A DNA stretch of 64,000 bases, from positions 2,026,176 through 2,090,175 of the forward strand of contig NZ_ARWB01000001.1 of NCBI RefSeq assembly GCF_000384475.1, written 5' to 3'. The notes under the pieces are model-generated. The model did not search any database. It saw only the letters and a program-made list of their open reading frames with translations, and was not told the origin of the DNA. Source of the stretch: Methylopila sp. M107 (GTDB lineage Bacteria > Pseudomonadota > Alphaproteobacteria > Rhizobiales > Methylopilaceae). The translations under genes were made by a program, and so were the position numbers. Of the stretch, positions 28,074 to 37,553 are shown piece after piece. The first letter of the stretch is position 1; every line of letters begins with the position of its first letter.

Positions 28074-30931
28074 GCTTTCTGCCGCTCGCATTCCTGAGCC
28101 CCTGGATGCTCGGCGCGCTGATCGTGCTGCCGGGGATCTGGCTGCTGCTGCGCCTCACGCCGCCCCGGCCGAAACGCGTCGACTTCCCGCCGCTCCGCCT
28201 GCTGCTGGACGTGGTGGCGAAGCGCGAGACGCCGGTGAAGACGCCGTGGTGGCTGCTGCTGCTGCGGCTTGCGCTCGCCGCGTTGCTGATCTTCGCGCTG
28301 GCGAAACCGATCTGGAATCCGCCGCCGGCGGCGACTTCCGGCGGCGGTCCTCTGCTGGTCGTGATCGACAATGGCTGGGCCTCCGCGCCCGACTGGGCGG
28401 ACCGGGTGGCCGCCGCCGAAGGCGCGATCCTGTCGGCCGGCGACGCCGGCCGGCCGATCGCGCTGGTCGCGAGTTCCGAACCGCCGCGCGAGTTGAGCCT
28501 CGCGACCTCCGACGCCGCGATCGAGCGGCTGCGGGTGCTGTCGCCCGAACCTTTCGCGCCGGACCGGAAGCCGCTGCTTGCGCCCGTCGAGGCGTTTCTC
28601 AAGGCGAACCCGGACGCCGACGCGCTGTGGATTTCGGACGGCCTGGCGTCCGGCGAGGCCCGCGCCTTCGCCGAAGGTCTTCGCGCCGCGCTCGGCGGTC
28701 GCCAGCTGGCGCTGCGGATCAACCCGACCGGCTCCGCCCGCGCGCTCAGCGGCGCGGAAAACACGCCAGGCGCCCTCACCGTCAAGGCGCTGCGTGCCGA
28801 AGCGGCCGGGGCGGAGCCGATCCGGGTTCGCGCCTCGGACCTGCGCGGGCGGCCGCTCGCCGAGATCGACGCCGCCTTCGCGCTCGGCGCCCGCGACGCG
28901 ACCGCTTCGTTCGACATGCCGGTGGAGCTGCGCAACGACGTCGCGCGGCTCGAGATCGTCGGCGCCAAGACGGCGGGCGCCGTGCAGCTGCTCGACCAGC
29001 GCTCGAAGCGGCGTTCGATCGGGCTGGTCTCCGGCGCGACCGCCGATGTCGCCCAGCCGCTGCTGTCGCCGACCTATTACGTGGCCCGGGCCCTGAAACC
29101 GTTCGCGGACGTGCGCGAGGCCGCGGGCCAGGGCGTGGCGCAGGCCGTCGACCAGTTCATCGCCGACAAGCTGCCCGCGATCGTGCTGGCCGATGTCGGC
29201 GCGCTGCCGCGCGAGACGCAGGACAAGTTGGCTACGTGGGTCCGCGGCGGCGGCGTGCTGATCCGCTTCGCGGGGCCGAGGCTCGCGGCGGCGCCCCAGG
29301 ACGAGCTGTCTCCGGTGAGGCTCCGCCAGGGCGGCCGCATCCTCGGCGGCGCGCTGGCCTGGGAGACGCCGCAGCCGCTGTCGAGCTATTCGGCGGAAGG
29401 CCCGTTCGCGCCGCTCACCCCGCCGAAGGACGTCACCGTGACGCGTCAGGTGCTGGCCGAGCCCGACGCCGACCTGCCCGAAAAGGTCTGGGCGACGCTC
29501 GGCGACGGCACGCCGCTCGTCACCGCGGCGAGGCGCGAAAAGGGGCTGTCCGTGCTGTTCCATGTGACAGCGGATTCCCGCTGGTCGAACCTTCCGCTGT
29601 CCGGTTCGTTCGTCGACATGCTCCGACGCGTGATGGACCTCGCCGGCTCGAACCCGGCCGCAGCCGCCGACGCCGGCAAGGCCGAGGCCGGCAAGACCGA
29701 GGCCGCGAAGGGCGAGGCCGCGCAGGCGCCGTCCGGGCGGCCCGCGACGCTTCCCCCCACCCGCACGCTCGACGGGTTCGGCGCGTTCCGCAGCCCGCCC
29801 GCGACCGCGCGGCCCGCGCCCGCCGACGGGCGGCCCTCCGCGACGCCGGACAACCCGCCCGGCTTCTACGGCCCGCCCGACAGCGGGATCGCGATCAACC
29901 TGCTGGCCCCGAACGCAGCGCTCGCGCGGCTCGACCTCTCCGGCGTGGACGCATCGGTCGGTCCGGTCGTCGCGCCGGAGCCGACGCCGGTCGCGCCCTG
30001 GCTCTACGTGCTGGCGGCGCTGTTCGCGATCCTCGACAGTCTTGTCGTGTTCCTGATGGCCGGCGGCGCCGCGCTGCTCGGCCGGCGCCCCCGCGCGGCG
30101 GCGCTCGCGGTTCTGGGCGTCGGTCTGGGCGCCGCCCTGATGGCGCTCCCGGCGCCCGCAATGGCGCAGAGCGCGCCGGACAAGAAGGCGCCCTATGACG
30201 AGCGTTTCGCGCTGGAAGCGACGCTGTCGACGCGGCTCGCCTACGTCGTGACGGGCGATTTCGAGGTCGACCGCATCTCCAAGGCCGGCCTCGAGGGCCT
30301 GACCCAGACGCTCGCCGAGCGCACCGCGCTCGAGCCCGGAACGCCGATGGCGGTCGATCCCGCGAAGGACGAGCTCTCCTTCTTCCCCCTGCTCTACTGG
30401 CCCGTGGTCGACAGCGCGCCGACGCCGAGCCCCGAGACCCTGCAGCGCATCGACGCCTATATGAAGCAGGGCGGCAGCATCCTGTTCGACACGCGCGACG
30501 CGCTCACCGCCGGCGGCGGAGCCGAGAACCCGGCGCTCCGGCGCATGCTGGAGGGGCTCGACGTGCCCGCGCTCGAAAAGGCGCCGCGCGACCACGTGCT
30601 GACCAAGGCGTTCTACCTGCTCGACGATTTTCCGGGCCGCTACGCCGGCGCGCCGCTCTGGGTGGAGTCGCTTCCCCCCGCCGAAGAGGGCGAGGACCGC
30701 CCGGCGCGGGCCGGCGACGGCGTCTCTCCCGTGCTGATCACCTCGGCCGACCTCGCCGGCGCCTGGGCGGTCGGCTCCGACGGATCGCCGCTGTTCCCGA
30801 CATCCTCCGACGAGCGCCAGCGCGAGATGGCCTACCGGGTCGGCGTCAACATCGTGATGTACACGCTCACCGGCAACTACAAGGCCGATCAGGTCCATGT
30901 GCCGGCATTGCTCGAAAGGCTCGGGCAATGA
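28070..30931 (+). CDS. BatA-like membrane protein with C-terminal DUF4159
   Basis: The 953-residue product begins with a BatA-type N-terminus (residues 1-85, LSPWMLGALIVLPGIWLLLRL, then a second membrane helix near 65-80). A long periplasmic or cytoplasmic segment and an Ala/Pro-rich linker (about 530-600) follow. Two membrane helices lie near 645-700, and a DUF4159 domain covers about 705-950 (FFPLLYWPV, QGGSILFDTRDAL, GVNIVMYTLTGNYKADQVHVP). It is the third gene of the MoxR cluster and is likely part of a membrane-bound assembly or stress complex (inference). Confidence 0.93.
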   Translation: MSFLPLAFLSPWMLGALIVLPGIWLLLRLTPPRPKRVDFPPLRLLLDVVAKRETPVKTPWWLLLLRLALAALLIFALAKPIWNPPPAATSGGGPLLVVIDNGWASAPDWADRVAAAEGAILSAGDAGRPIALVASSEPPRELSLATSDAAIERLRVLSPEPFAPDRKPLLAPVEAFLKANPDADALWISDGLASGEARAFAEGLRAALGGRQLALRINPTGSARALSGAENTPGALTVKALRAEAAGAEPIRVRASDLRGRPLAEIDAAFALGARDATASFDMPVELRNDVARLEIVGAKTAGAVQLLDQRSKRRSIGLVSGATADVAQPLLSPTYYVARALKPFADVREAAGQGVAQAVDQFIADKLPAIVLADVGALPRETQDKLATWVRGGGVLIRFAGPRLAAAPQDELSPVRLRQGGRILGGALAWETPQPLSSYSAEGPFAPLTPPKDVTVTRQVLAEPDADLPEKVWATLGDGTPLVTAARREKGLSVLFHVTADSRWSNLPLSGSFVDMLRRVMDLAGSNPAAAADAGKAEAGKTEAAKGEAAQAPSGRPATLPPTRTLDGFGAFRSPPATARPAPADGRPSATPDNPPGFYGPPDSGIAINLLAPNAALARLDLSGVDASVGPVVAPEPTPVAPWLYVLAALFAILDSLVVFLMAGGAALLGRRPRAAALAVLGVGLGAALMALPAPAMAQSAPDKKAPYDERFALEATLSTRLAYVVTGDFEVDRISKAGLEGLTQTLAERTALEPGTPMAVDPAKDELSFFPLLYWPVVDSAPTPSPETLQRIDAYMKQGGSILFDTRDALTAGGGAENPALRRMLEGLDVPALEKAPRDHVLTKAFYLLDDFPGRYAGAPLWVESLPPAEEGEDRPARAGDGVSPVLITSADLAGAWAVGSDGSPLFPTSSDERQREMAYRVGVNIVMYTLTGNYKADQVHVPALLERLGQ

Positions 30932-30967
30932 GGGGGGTGTTTCTGACAGGCGGCGCCGTCGCTCTTC

Positions 30968-31106
30968 TCCCCTCCCCCTTGAGGGGAGGGGTCGGGGGTG
31001 GGGGTGACGGCGGCGCCTTTGCAGGACGCCCTCGGCCGTACGACGCCGGCCTGAAAGCGCGCCGCCGTCACCCCCACCCTTACCCTCCCCTCAAGGGGGA
31101 GGGGGT
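30968..31106. repeat. Family B nested inverted repeat
   Basis: CCCTCCCCCTTGAGGGGAGG with GTCGGGGGTGGGGGTGACGG is mirrored by CCGTCACCCCCACCC and CCCTCCCCTCAAGGGGGAGG about 100 bases later. It sits between the DUF4159 and 691-residue membrane genes and might uncouple their expression. Confidence 0.75.
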
Positions 31107-31145
31107 CAGCGGCGTCGCGACACCTTATAGCGCGGCGCATCGCCC

Positions 31146-33221
31146 ATGACCCTCGACGTCGCCTTCTCCCCCCTCGTCCCGCTCTGGGCGCTCGCAACCA
31201 TCGCGCTCGCAGGCCTCGTGGTCGCCGCGCTCTGCATTCTCGGGCGCACGCGTGGCGCGTGGCTGCGGGCGGGGGCGATCGCGTGCCTGCTGCTTGCGCT
31301 CGCGAACCCCTCCTTCACCCGCGAGGACCGCGAGCCGCTCACCAACATCCTGCCGGTCGTGGTGGATCGCTCGGGCAGCCAGTCGCTCGACGTCCGCAAG
31401 GCCCAGACCGACGAGGTGCGGAAGCAGCTCGAAGCGCGCCTGCAGGGGTTGAAGAACACGGAGATCCGCTGGATCGAGGCCGGCCAGGACGGCTCGGCCT
31501 CGGACGGCACGGAGCTGTTCGCGGCGCTCCGCAACGGGCTAGCCGACGTGCCGCCCGAGCGCGTCTCCGGCGCGATCTTCGTGACCGACGGCGTCATCCA
31601 CGACGTGCCGGCGTCAGTCCGCGACCTCGGCTTCTCCGGCCCCGTCCATGGCCTCATCACCGGCCGGCCGGACGAGCGCGACCGGCGCATCCAGCTGACC
31701 CTTGCGCCACGGTTCGGCATCGTCGGCCAAACCCAGACGGTCGGCTTCCGGGTCGAGGAGGTCGGCGCGGGCCTGGGCGGCGCCGTGCCGATCACGGTGC
31801 GCCGCGACGGCGAGGAGATCGAGCGCATCGAGGCGATCCCGGGCCAGCAGACCACGATCGACGTCCCCGTCTCGCATCCGGGCGTGAACTATATCGAGCT
31901 CGAGGCCGAGGACGCCGGCCAGGAGATCACCACGGTCAACAACCGCGCGGTCGTGCCGATCGACGGCGTGCGCGAGAAGCTGCGCGTGCTGCTGGTCTCG
32001 GGCGAGCCGCACGCCGGCGAGCGCACATGGCGCAACCTGCTCAAGGCCGACGCCTCGGTCGACCTCGTCCACTTCACGATCCTGAGGCCCCCGGAGAAGC
32101 AGGACGGCACGCCGATCAACGAGCTGTCGCTGATCGCCTTCCCGACGCGCGAGCTGTTTTCCCAGAAGATCAACGAGTTCGACCTCATCATCTTCGACCG
32201 CTATGCGCGTCAGGGCATTTTGCCGATCGTCTATTTCGACAACATCGCCCGCTATGTCCGCGAGGGCGGCGCCGTGCTGGTCGCGGGCGGGCCGGACTAT
32301 TCCGAGCCCGGTTCGCTCTACGAGACGCCGCTCGCGGCCGTCCTGCCGGCGGAGCCTATGGGCGGCGTGGTGGAGCGGCCCTTCCGGCCGGAGCTCTCCG
32401 CCGTCGGCAAGAAGCACCCCGTCACGCGGGGGCTGCCCGGCTCGGAGGCGAACCCGCCGAGCTGGGCCCCGTGGTTCCGCATGGTGGATTCGCGCCTGCG
32501 CGAGGGCGAGGCGGTGCTGCAGGGGCCGGAGGAGCGCCCGCTGCTGGTGCTGGCGCGCGAGGAGCAGGGCCGCGTCGCGCTGCTTCTCTCCGACCACGCC
32601 TGGCTCTGGGCGCGCGGCTTCGACGGCGGCGGACCGCATGTCGACCTGCTGCGGCGCCTGTCGCACTGGCTGATGAAGGAGCCCGACCTCGAGGAGGAGG
32701 CGCTGCGCGCAAAGGCCAATGGCAAGACCGTCACGTTCGAGCGCCAGACCCTGAAGGACGAGGCGCCCGCCGTCACCGTGACGCTGCCGGGCGGGACCAC
32801 GCGGGACGTGACGCTCGCGCAGGAGGAGCCGGGCCTCTGGCGCGGGACGCTGGAGACGCCGGAGCTCGGCCTGCACCGGGCGAGCGACGGCCAGTTCACG
32901 ACGCTGGTCAATGTCGGGCCGCCGAACGCCCGCGAGTTCACCGAGGTCGCCTCGACCGACAAGCGCCTCGCGGGACTTAGCGCGGCGTCCGGCGGGTCGA
33001 CGCGCCGGGTTGAGCCGGAGGCCGGCGCGGCGCTCTCCGTGCCGCGCGTGATCGCGGTCTCGGCCGGCGCCCGCGCCCATGGCTCCGATTGGATCGGCGT
33101 CCGCGCCGCGGAAGCGAGCGTCACGCGCGGCATCGGCATCCTGCCGGTCTTCGCCGGCGTCTTGGGCCTCATCCTGCTCGTCGGAGCGTTCGCCGCGACG
33201 TGGGCGCGCGAGGGACATTGA
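31146..33221 (+). CDS. Large membrane protein of the MoxR/DUF4159 cluster
   Basis: The 691-residue protein has two N-terminal helices (near 10-28 and 38-55) and one at the C-terminus (GILPVFAGVLGLILLVGAFAATW). The intervening region begins with a VWA-like strand (ILPVVVDRSGSQSL, with DRSGS where a MIDAS DxSxS would be) and contains a glutamine amidotransferase-like stretch (AVLVAGGPDYSEPG). This VWA plus class I amidotransferase-like arrangement is typical of proteins in MoxR/DUF4159 clusters. Function is unknown. A family B repeat lies on each side. Confidence 0.88.
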   Translation: MTLDVAFSPLVPLWALATIALAGLVVAALCILGRTRGAWLRAGAIACLLLALANPSFTREDREPLTNILPVVVDRSGSQSLDVRKAQTDEVRKQLEARLQGLKNTEIRWIEAGQDGSASDGTELFAALRNGLADVPPERVSGAIFVTDGVIHDVPASVRDLGFSGPVHGLITGRPDERDRRIQLTLAPRFGIVGQTQTVGFRVEEVGAGLGGAVPITVRRDGEEIERIEAIPGQQTTIDVPVSHPGVNYIELEAEDAGQEITTVNNRAVVPIDGVREKLRVLLVSGEPHAGERTWRNLLKADASVDLVHFTILRPPEKQDGTPINELSLIAFPTRELFSQKINEFDLIIFDRYARQGILPIVYFDNIARYVREGGAVLVAGGPDYSEPGSLYETPLAAVLPAEPMGGVVERPFRPELSAVGKKHPVTRGLPGSEANPPSWAPWFRMVDSRLREGEAVLQGPEERPLLVLAREEQGRVALLLSDHAWLWARGFDGGGPHVDLLRRLSHWLMKEPDLEEEALRAKANGKTVTFERQTLKDEAPAVTVTLPGGTTRDVTLAQEEPGLWRGTLETPELGLHRASDGQFTTLVNVGPPNAREFTEVASTDKRLAGLSAASGGSTRRVEPEAGAALSVPRVIAVSAGARAHGSDWIGVRAAEASVTRGIGILPVFAGVLGLILLVGAFAATWAREGH

Positions 33222-33239
33222 GCGATGGCGATGGCGTGG

Positions 33240-33421
33240 CCCCCTCCCGCTTGCGGGGAGGGGCTAGGAGACGCCGCGCTACTCCCCTCCCCCTTGAGGG
33301 GAGGGGTCGGGGGCGGGGGTGCGGGCGGCGCCCTCGACGGACAGGGTTGACCGTCCGACGCCCTTCTGAGAACACGCCGCCGTCACCCCCACCATTACCC
33401 TCCCCTCAAGGGGGAGGGGTT
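33240..33421. repeat. Family B nested inverted repeat
   Basis: It contains CCCCTCCCGCTTGCGGGGAG and CCCTCCCCCTTGAGGGGAGG, mirrored by CACCCCCACCATTACC and CCCTCCCCTCAAGGGGGAGG near 33390-33418. It lies between the cluster's last gene and marC. Confidence 0.7.
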
Positions 33422-33453
33422 CGGAAGCGTCCCGCTTTTCTTCGGACCGATCG

Positions 33454-34140
33454 ATGTCCATAACCGCCTGGTTTCTCGCGGCCTCGCAGGCCTTCCTGCT
33501 GGCGGGCTCGGCGCTGTTTTCGATCATCAACCCGCTGTCCGGCGCGCTGATCTTCACGCAGGTCACCGCCGAGCGGACGCATGCCGAGCGCGTCGTGCTG
33601 GCGCGCAAGATCGCGGTCTACGCCGAAGCCGTGATGCTCGTCTCGCTCTGGCTCGGCTCCTATGTGCTGGCCTTCTTCGGCGTCTCGCTGCCGGCGCTGA
33701 GAATCGCGGGCGGGCTCGTGGTCGCGATCAATGGCTGGCGGCTGCTGATGGCGCCCGAGCATCACGAGGAGCGCAAGCAGACCGAGGCCGATCAGGCCAA
33801 GGACATCCCCGAGGACGTCGCCTTCTTCCCGCTCACCATGCCGTTGACGACCGGCCCGGGGACGATTGCGGTCGCGATCGCGCTCGGCGCGGCGCGGCCC
33901 TCGGAAGGCGCGGCGCTCTCGGCCTTCGCGGTCGGCGTCTCGCTCGCGGCGGTCGCGAATGCGGTGGCGATCTGGCTCGCCTACAGCTGGGCCGACTGGA
34001 TCGCGAACCTGCTCGGCCCCGGCGGCGTGCGCGTCATCGGCCGGCTCGCGGCCTTCCTGCTGCTCTGCGTCGGGGTGCAGATCACGCTGAGCGGCGTGCT
34101 CGACGCGCTGCACGCGGGCGGCATCGGGGTGCCGCGGTGA
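33454..34140 (+). CDS. MarC-family integral membrane protein
   Basis: The 228-residue product has six predicted membrane helices. Family marks are FSIINPLSGALIF near the N-terminus and FFPLTMPLTTGPGTIAVAIALG in the middle. MarC/YhgN proteins are annotated as NAAT transporters but their real substrate is uncertain. No partner gene is adjacent; a large composite repeat follows. Confidence 0.92.
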   Translation: MSITAWFLAASQAFLLAGSALFSIINPLSGALIFTQVTAERTHAERVVLARKIAVYAEAVMLVSLWLGSYVLAFFGVSLPALRIAGGLVVAINGWRLLMAPEHHEERKQTEADQAKDIPEDVAFFPLTMPLTTGPGTIAVAIALGAARPSEGAALSAFAVGVSLAAVANAVAIWLAYSWADWIANLLGPGGVRVIGRLAAFLLLCVGVQITLSGVLDALHAGGIGVPR

Positions 34141-34169
34141 AGGTTTTGAGTCTGGCGCCGTCGCCTCGA

Positions 34170-34442
34170 CCGTCATGCCCACGTCTTCACGCACCAGTGT
34201 CCGGTTCGTTTTACGCAGGCGCAGATCGCCTTGACTTGGGCACGCGAGGCCCCCTCACCCGGATGACTTACAGTCATCCGACCTCTCCCCGCCGGGGAGA
34301 GGTGTAGGGACGGCGCCGTTCTTCACCTCTCCCCCGCGGGGAGAGGTCGGCGCGGAGCGACGGGTGAGGGGGTTCCCGTTCTCAGGCAATGCCTTGCGCG
34401 CACCGAGACGGAACCGGACACTCGTGAGCTGCCGCTCGGGCA
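34170..34442. repeat. Composite inverted-repeat unit, MITE-like (copy 1)
   Basis: The unit has outer inverted arms, AGTGTCCGGTTC near 34195 and GGAACCGGACACT near 34410, around nested family B hairpins (CCCCTCACCCGGATGACT, ACCTCTCCCCGCCGGGGAGA and their mirror). A closely similar unit lies at 55917-56180. With its flanks it fills the gene-free stretch 34141-34568. No coding sequence is supported. Confidence 0.65.
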
Positions 34443-34568
34443 TGACGGCGCGGATGTTTCCGTCCTTTCGCCACGACGCGACGACCCTCGATTCCGGCCC
34501 ATGGGTTGATTCGCGTCGCCAAGGTCCGTTTAAGACGTCCCGGACCCAAGATTTTGAAGGAGCCGCCG

Positions 34569-34871
34569 ATGCAGATCCGTCGCGGACTGCCGCTGCTGCG
34601 CGCCCTCGTCTGCCTGCTGTGCCTCGTCTCGCCCGGCCTCCACGCCGCCCCCGCGTCCCCTTACGCGGTCGCGTCGATCGCGACGCTGCACGCGCAGGAG
34701 AAGGAGGAAAGCTGCGGGCGCGGCAAGGCCACCAAGGATTTTGGCTGGAAGGTCGTGAGCTTCGGCGTCACGACGCTGAAGTATCTGATCGGGCTGTTCA
34801 TCATCCCGATCGGCTTCTTCCTCGTCATCATCGGCGCCGTGCTGCAGATGGTCGAAGCGCTGGTGTGTTGA
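34569..34871 (+). CDS. Small secreted or membrane protein, unknown
   Basis: The 100-residue product has an N-terminal signal-like segment (LLRALVCLLCLVSPGLHA), a conserved-looking CGRGKATKDFGWKV and a C-terminal membrane helix (LIGLFIIPIGFFLVIIGAVLQMV). The start has AAGGAG 7 bases upstream. An upstream in-frame ATG lacks a ribosome binding site. No family is recognised. Repeats flank both sides. Confidence 0.65.
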   Translation: MQIRRGLPLLRALVCLLCLVSPGLHAAPASPYAVASIATLHAQEKEESCGRGKATKDFGWKVVSFGVTTLKYLIGLFIIPIGFFLVIIGAVLQMVEALVC

Positions 34872-34935
34872 GGGCGGGCGCCGGATGTCGCAGCTGCCGT
34901 CCTCGACCACCTGGTTTTTTGGGCGGCGCCGTCTC

Positions 34936-35097
34936 CGCCCCCTCTCCCGCAAGGCGGGAGAGGGTAAGGGTGAGGGGGTTAGCGTCGAGGTTTCAGCACA
35001 AGGCGCTTCCCGGGCGGACGAGCCGTTTTCTTGAACCTGCGCGCCACATCCCCTCATCCTTACCTTCTCCCGCAGGCGGGAGAAGGGGCGGCAGCGT
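34936..35097. repeat. Family B inverted repeat with long inner spacer
   Basis: CCCCCTCTCCCGCAAGGCGG with GAGAGGGTAAGGGTGAGG is mirrored by CCCCTCATCCTTACCTTCTC and CGCAGGCGGGAGAAGGGG about 110 bases later. It separates the small gene from the convergent ABC transporter. Confidence 0.7.
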
Positions 35098-35138
35098 CCC
35101 GCCCGACCTGAATGGGTTCGACGCGCTCTCCCCTGCCC

Positions 35139-36950
35139 TCACGCCGCGAGGCCCTTGGCGATCTCGCTCGCCTGGCGCTCGAACAGCTTCCGGTAGGCGC
35201 CGTCCTCGCGCTTCAGCAGGTCGGCATGCGCCCCCTGCTCGACGATGCGGCCCTTTTCGAACACCAGGATGCGGTCCATCGCGCGCACCGTCGACAGCCG
35301 GTGCGCGATGACGATCGTGGTGCGGCCGACCATCAGCCGCTCGATCGCCTCCTGGATCAGCCCCTCCGATTCCGAATCGAGGCTCGACGTCGCCTCGTCG
35401 AGGATCAGGATCGGCGCGTCGGCCAGAAAGGCGCGCGCGATCGCGACCCGCTGGCGCTCGCCGCCGGAGAGCTTTACGCCGCGCTCGCCGACCATCGTGG
35501 CGTAGCCCTTGGGCAGGCCCGTGATGAAGCCGTGGGCGTTGGCGAGGCCCGCGGCGCGCTCGATCTCCGCCATGCTCGCGGACGGCCGGGCATAGGCGAT
35601 GTTCTCGGCGAGCGAGCGATGGAACAGGATCGGCTCCTGCGCCACCGTCGCGATGCTCGCGCGAAGGCTCGCCTGCGTCGCGTGGCCGACGTCCTGCCCG
35701 TCGATCGTCACGCGGCCGCCCGTCACGTCGTAGAGCCGCTGGATCAGCTTGACGAAGGTCGTCTTGCCCGAGCCCGACCGCCCGACGAGCCCGACACGCT
35801 CTCCGCCCGCAATCTCGACCGAAAAGTCGCTGTAGAGCGGCGTCGGGTGGCCGCCATAGTGGAAGGCGACGTCCTCGAAGGCGATGCGGCCCTTGTCGAC
35901 GCCAAGCGGCGCAGCGTCGTCCCGGTCGGCGACGCCGATCGCCTCGTCGTGCAGCTCGACGAGCTCCTGCAGGTCGTTCACGGCGCGCTGCAGGTCGGAG
36001 ACATGCATGCCGACGTCCTTCAGGTAGCCGTGGATGACGCCGAACATCACCAGCACGAAGGCCGCGTCGCCGGGGCTCGCCTGCTGCTTCCACCAGAGCC
36101 AGACGGCCGCGCCCAGCACCGCCGCGCGCAGAAGCGCGATCGCGGCGTTCTGGAACGTGATGGTCCAGACCGCGCGCATCCAGGTGCGGGTCGTGCGCCT
36201 GCTCCACTTGCCGATGGTGCGCTCGAGCAGCGCCTCCTCGCGCGTCTCGGCTCCGAAGGACTTCACCACCGCGTTGCACGTCACGGCGTCCGCGAGCGCG
36301 CCGCCCATCCGCGTGTCCCAGGCGTTGGACAGCCGCGCCGCCGGCGCGATCCACTTGAGCGCCGCGACGACGGTCGCGCCCACATAAGCGAGCGAACCGA
36401 CGGCCGCGATGGCGCCCATCGCGGGCCAATAGGCGCCGAGCACCACCGTCGCGCCGATCAGCACGAGCAGCGAGGACAGCAGCGAGGCGAGCAGCAGGTC
36501 GTTGAACTGGTCGATGGACCAGATCCCGCGCGTGATCTTGCGAACCGTCGAGCCCGCAAAGCTGTTCGCGTGCCAGTCGGTGGAAAACCGCTGCACCCGC
36601 GCGAAGGCCTCTGCGGCGACCTCGCGCATGACCTTCTGGGTCATCGCGACGATCGCGACGAAGGCGACGTGGCGGAACACGGCCATGGAGACGCCGAGCG
36701 CCACGATCGCGCCGAGCGCATGGAGCGCCGCGGTCAGCGCGGCGTCCCGGTCGGCGAGCGCGAAGGCGTCGACGAGGCGACCCGCATAAAGCGGGATGAT
36801 CACGTCGGAGAGCGTCGCGAGCGTCATCGCGCCGGCGACGAGGGCGACCCGCGCGGGCTGCCGCGCCCAATGCGCGAGGACGAAGCGCAGCACGCGCAGG
36901 AACGGGCTGGACGGGCGAGATGTGTAGTTCAACTGAAACGGCTCGGACAT
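35139..36950 (-). CDS. ABC exporter, fused permease and ATPase (half-transporter)
   Basis: The 603-residue half-transporter has an N-terminal six-helix ABC transmembrane domain (about 30-330). Its ATPase domain has Walker A VGRSGSGKTTFVKLI, signature LSGGERQRVAIARAF and Walker B ILILDEATSSLD. It acts as a homodimer. The start MSEPFQLNY is chosen over in-frame upstream ATGs because the extra 35 residues look non-coding; GTG two codons earlier is also possible. Substrate is unknown; the family includes lipid and drug exporters. Upstream is a gene-free stretch with its promoter. Confidence 0.93.
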   Translation of the reverse strand: MSEPFQLNYTSRPSSPFLRVLRFVLAHWARQPARVALVAGAMTLATLSDVIIPLYAGRLVDAFALADRDAALTAALHALGAIVALGVSMAVFRHVAFVAIVAMTQKVMREVAAEAFARVQRFSTDWHANSFAGSTVRKITRGIWSIDQFNDLLLASLLSSLLVLIGATVVLGAYWPAMGAIAAVGSLAYVGATVVAALKWIAPAARLSNAWDTRMGGALADAVTCNAVVKSFGAETREEALLERTIGKWSRRTTRTWMRAVWTITFQNAAIALLRAAVLGAAVWLWWKQQASPGDAAFVLVMFGVIHGYLKDVGMHVSDLQRAVNDLQELVELHDEAIGVADRDDAAPLGVDKGRIAFEDVAFHYGGHPTPLYSDFSVEIAGGERVGLVGRSGSGKTTFVKLIQRLYDVTGGRVTIDGQDVGHATQASLRASIATVAQEPILFHRSLAENIAYARPSASMAEIERAAGLANAHGFITGLPKGYATMVGERGVKLSGGERQRVAIARAFLADAPILILDEATSSLDSESEGLIQEAIERLMVGRTTIVIAHRLSTVRAMDRILVFEKGRIVEQGAHADLLKREDGAYRKLFERQASEIAKGLAA

Positions 36951-37301
36951 GACGGTCACCCCGCCGCCGCAAGCAGCGGACAGCGGGCTCCAAAGCTGTC
37001 GCGACATCGTCCGCGGATCGCCATTGGCGACGCGTCCGACCGCGCGAGAAAACATTAAGGACGTCGATGAAATTCAGGCGGACGGGGCGCGGAGGGCCCC
37101 GTGCGGACCCGGCCTAGCGGCGGCGGGGCCGGTGCGCTGCGCCACGGGTGGACGTGCTAACGATAACGATCATGCGTCCCTCCCCGTGCGAGCCGTTTGA
37201 AGCGCCGGAATTTACGTATTTATCCGTAGGCGATTCGGCTGACAAGCCGAAGCGAAGCGCGATCACGGCCTTGTTCCCGCGTCCGGCCGGGCCAAGGACA
37301 T
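36951..37301. other. Gene-free region upstream of the ABC exporter
   Basis: No coding sequence is supported. The region contains a GC-rich hairpin (GGGGCGCGGAGGGCCCC) and an AT-richer stretch near 37205-37225 (TTTACGTATTTATCC) that could be a promoter element. The ABC exporter promoter should lie in the left part. Confidence 0.4.
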
Positions 37302-37339
37302 CAACAGAAAACGCCGCCGACCGGTTCGGTCGGCGGCGT
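37302..37339 (-). terminator. Rho-independent terminator of the first DUF465 gene
   Basis: A perfect 12-base stem, ACGCCGCCGACC at 37311-37322 with GGTCGGCGGCGT at 37328-37339 around a GGTTC loop, is followed on the minus strand by TTTCTGTT. It lies about 30 bases after the DUF465 stop. Confidence 0.8.
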
Positions 37340-37370
37340 CTCTGAAAGGTCTTTGAATTGAACTGGCTGT

Positions 37371-37553
37371 CTAGTGCAGCGTCTGGCTGGGGGGCGCGAG
37401 ACGCACGATCTCGTCCTTTATTCGAAGCTTCTTGCGTTTAAGCGACGCAACCCTCACTTCGTCCGAGGCAGGATGCAGAAGCTCATCTTCGATTTCACGC
37501 TCGATGGCTTTGTGCTTCTTCTCAAGCTCGGCAAGATGGGACTCGATAGACAT
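37371..37553 (-). CDS. DUF465 (YdcH-like) protein
   Basis: The 60-residue helical-hairpin protein has the family signature: LAELEKKHKAIEREIEDEL, then VASLKRKKLRIKDEIVRL. DUF465 proteins are small coiled coils of unknown function, very common in Hyphomicrobiales. It has a strong terminator and is divergent from a second DUF465 gene about 340 bases away. Confidence 0.9.
   Translation of the reverse strand: MSIESHLAELEKKHKAIEREIEDELLHPASDEVRVASLKRKKLRIKDEIVRLAPPSQTLH

Noticed and set aside
27926-30928. Open 1000-codon frame antisense to the DUF4159 gene
   Set aside because: It is a shadow of high-GC third-position bias. Its translation is low-complexity (Arg, Gly, Ala, Asp, His) with no domain, while the sense strand encodes a clear BatA/DUF4159 protein.
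35112-37058. Long plus-strand frame opposite the ABC exporter
   Set aside because: Antisense shadow with Arg/Asp/His-rich translation; the minus strand has full ABC motifs.
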